A program made the position numbers and the translations under genes. The notes under the pieces are model-generated. The model did not search any database. It was given only the letters and a program-made list of their open reading frames with translations, and was not told where the DNA came from. 64,000 nucleotides of DNA from a virus. The stretch lies in IMG/VR virus record IMGVR_UViG_3300025687_000029, positions 31,667 through 95,666 of that record; one strand, 5' to 3'. The number at the start of each line of letters is the position of its first letter. The first letter of the stretch is position 1. Positions 62,909 to 64,000 of the stretch are shown here, in pieces.

Positions 62909-64000
62909 TATATAATATCTCCTAATGTTATCATATATTCTACATCATTATCTAGAATATATTCATCATTTACATCTTTTAGAGCATACCTTAACCATCC
63001 ATATAAATCAACAATAGTGTTAAAGTCATTACCTTTAGGCCCAAATTCATTTGCCACTATTCCTATCATTGAGGCATCTTCGTCTTGTAGGTTTCTGTAG
63101 CTAAATCTGAAATCCGATGTATATTTAAATAATTCATTTCCGTTTATGTAAGAGCTTATCCATTCACCAGATTCCATTTGAAATAAAGCTTGGAAGTTTG
63201 AGAATAATATTCCATCTCTAATTCCAATATTAGCCACAACTCCTATATAACTGGAAAAATCAGAATTATACTCATGTATAACCTCATCAGGTTGATTTAA
63301 TACATACCAATTACCGTTTGCTATTTGAACCAACCCAACGCATTGTGTTATCTGTGCTGATACATCGTGTGTAGCAATATATGTACCTATATTCTCATTC
63401 CATGTACCTGTACCTGCACCTAATGAATATTCATATATAGTTCCTGAATTGTCTATTGAAACTAATATATTTCCATTGTCTCTTTGCCATATCGCTTCAA
63501 AACCATCTGTACCTGTTTCAGTGATACAATCTATGTTGTATCCTTTATAGTTCCAGTCCTTATCAAAAAACCAAATCTTTTTCTGAGCTGCGTAATTAGC
63601 AGGAATTGCATATCCACCATCTGAAGTTTTACAAACAGCTCTACCTGATAGTCTATCATCTGCATTTGGCAAGTTTAACTGATAGTCACCATTTTCATCA
63701 ACATTTACTCTAGGAGCCATTTCTATTGACTCTACCAATTCAAAATACCTATCATATTTATACATATAGCCAGTGACATATCCGATAGCCCAAAACTCTT
63801 CTGTATTTCTGTAAATGATATGGTCAGTTGTTCCTATGATAGTTGTTCCATCAATATCATAAACCAATTTATAGAAGTGTCTCTCTCCATCTATATCAGG
63901 TTTACTATTAAAATTCCAAGTTGATAAACTCGAATCTACTTCTTCTAACTGTCCTCCATTTGTAAAATCTATAACAGCTCCTACAGGAATGTATTCATCA
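62908..64000 (-). CDS. Tail fibre-type protein, N-terminus cut by window edge
   Basis: The frame is open past 63867 to the right edge, so at least 364 residues and an unseen N-terminus. Repeating blade-like strands with W and G (FWAIGYVTGYMYKYDRYFE, then NGNWYVLNQPDEVIHEYNSD, then ESGEWISSYINGNELFKYTS) suggest a beta-propeller, suited to receptor or glycan binding. Together with the next three genes it is probably the host-recognition appendage. Confidence 0.65.
   Translation of the reverse strand, partial: DEYIPVGAVIDFTNGGQLEEVDSSLSTWNFNSKPDIDGERHFYKLVYDIDGTTIIGTTDHIIYRNTEEFWAIGYVTGYMYKYDRYFELVESIEMAPRVNVDENGDYQLNLPNADDRLSGRAVCKTSDGGYAIPANYAAQKKIWFFDKDWNYKGYNIDCITETGTDGFEAIWQRDNGNILVSIDNSGTIYEYSLGAGTGTWNENIGTYIATHDVSAQITQCVGLVQIANGNWYVLNQPDEVIHEYNSDFSSYIGVVANIGIRDGILFSNFQALFQMESGEWISSYINGNELFKYTSDFRFSYRNLQDEDASMIGIVANEFGPKGNDFNTIVDLYGWLRYALKDVNDEYILDNDVEYMITLGDII

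Overview
The window looks like about two thirds of a large double-stranded DNA tailed phage of the crAss-like group (Crassvirales), or a prophage-like copy of one, infecting a Bacteroidota host. The DNA is very AT-rich. Most genes lack a Shine-Dalgarno sequence and begin after A/T-rich leaders such as AATTATG or AACTATG. One clear Bacteroidota-type promoter (TTTG, 19 bases, TATCTTTA) is present. The strongest phage marker is a 3,444-residue virion protein carrying the DFDID motif of the crAss-like virion RNA polymerase. It sits among other giant virion proteins next to a large tail (muzzle-like) protein. The standard genetic code is used; TAG is a normal stop.

The layout is two opposed blocks that converge at about 31.1 kb. 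The plus-strand half (1-31,091) is the early and replication half. Positions 1-5,480 hold small genes of unknown function, a candidate surface lipoprotein and, at 1205-2010, a roughly 800-base gene-free stretch packed with perfect inverted repeats that reads as a large structured non-coding RNA with a tRNA-like fold embedded in it. Positions 5,480-7,000 hold a terminator, an unusual tRNA-like sequence with a 21-base anticodon loop, and a short island of foreign-looking small ORFs separated by attC-like spacers. From 7,180 to 31,091 is the replication and nucleotide block: family B DNA polymerase, RNA ligase, SF2 helicase, DnaB-like helicase, Sak4-like ATPase, acidic-tailed candidate SSB, TOPRIM primase, MoxR ATPase with a VWA partner, nucleotidyltransferase, stand-alone prim-pol domain, 5'-3' exonuclease, a uracil-DNA-glycosylase homologue with altered catalytic motif, a DnaA-domain-IV-like protein, a tyrosine-phosphatase-like protein, DUF5664-like protein, ThyX-like protein, dUTPase and a sugar epimerase-like protein.

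The minus-strand half (31,122-64,000, read right to left) is the late virion and lysis half. At the right edge are tail fibre or appendage proteins, the outermost cut by the window edge. They are followed by a lysis group (coiled-coil membrane protein, N-acetylmuramoyl-L-alanine amidase, two-TM holin candidate, overlapping spanin-like pair), three ring/adaptor-type proteins, the 1,507-residue muzzle-like tail protein, three cargo/ejection-type proteins, the giant virion RNA polymerase with a zincin motif, and a second giant protein of 2,232 residues. Portal, capsid and terminase genes are not seen and probably lie beyond 64,000.

The likely programme is that the injected virion polymerase transcribes the plus-strand half, the replication set copies the genome while dUTPase and the ThyX-like protein shape the dTTP/dUTP pool, and the minus-strand half builds and releases virions. 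The least explained parts are the large RNA at 1.2-2.0 kb, the tRNA-like element, the cassette-like island, a G-quadruplex-capable C-rich tract at 19.9 kb, and a cruciform RNA/DNA element beside the DnaA-like gene at 26.2 kb.
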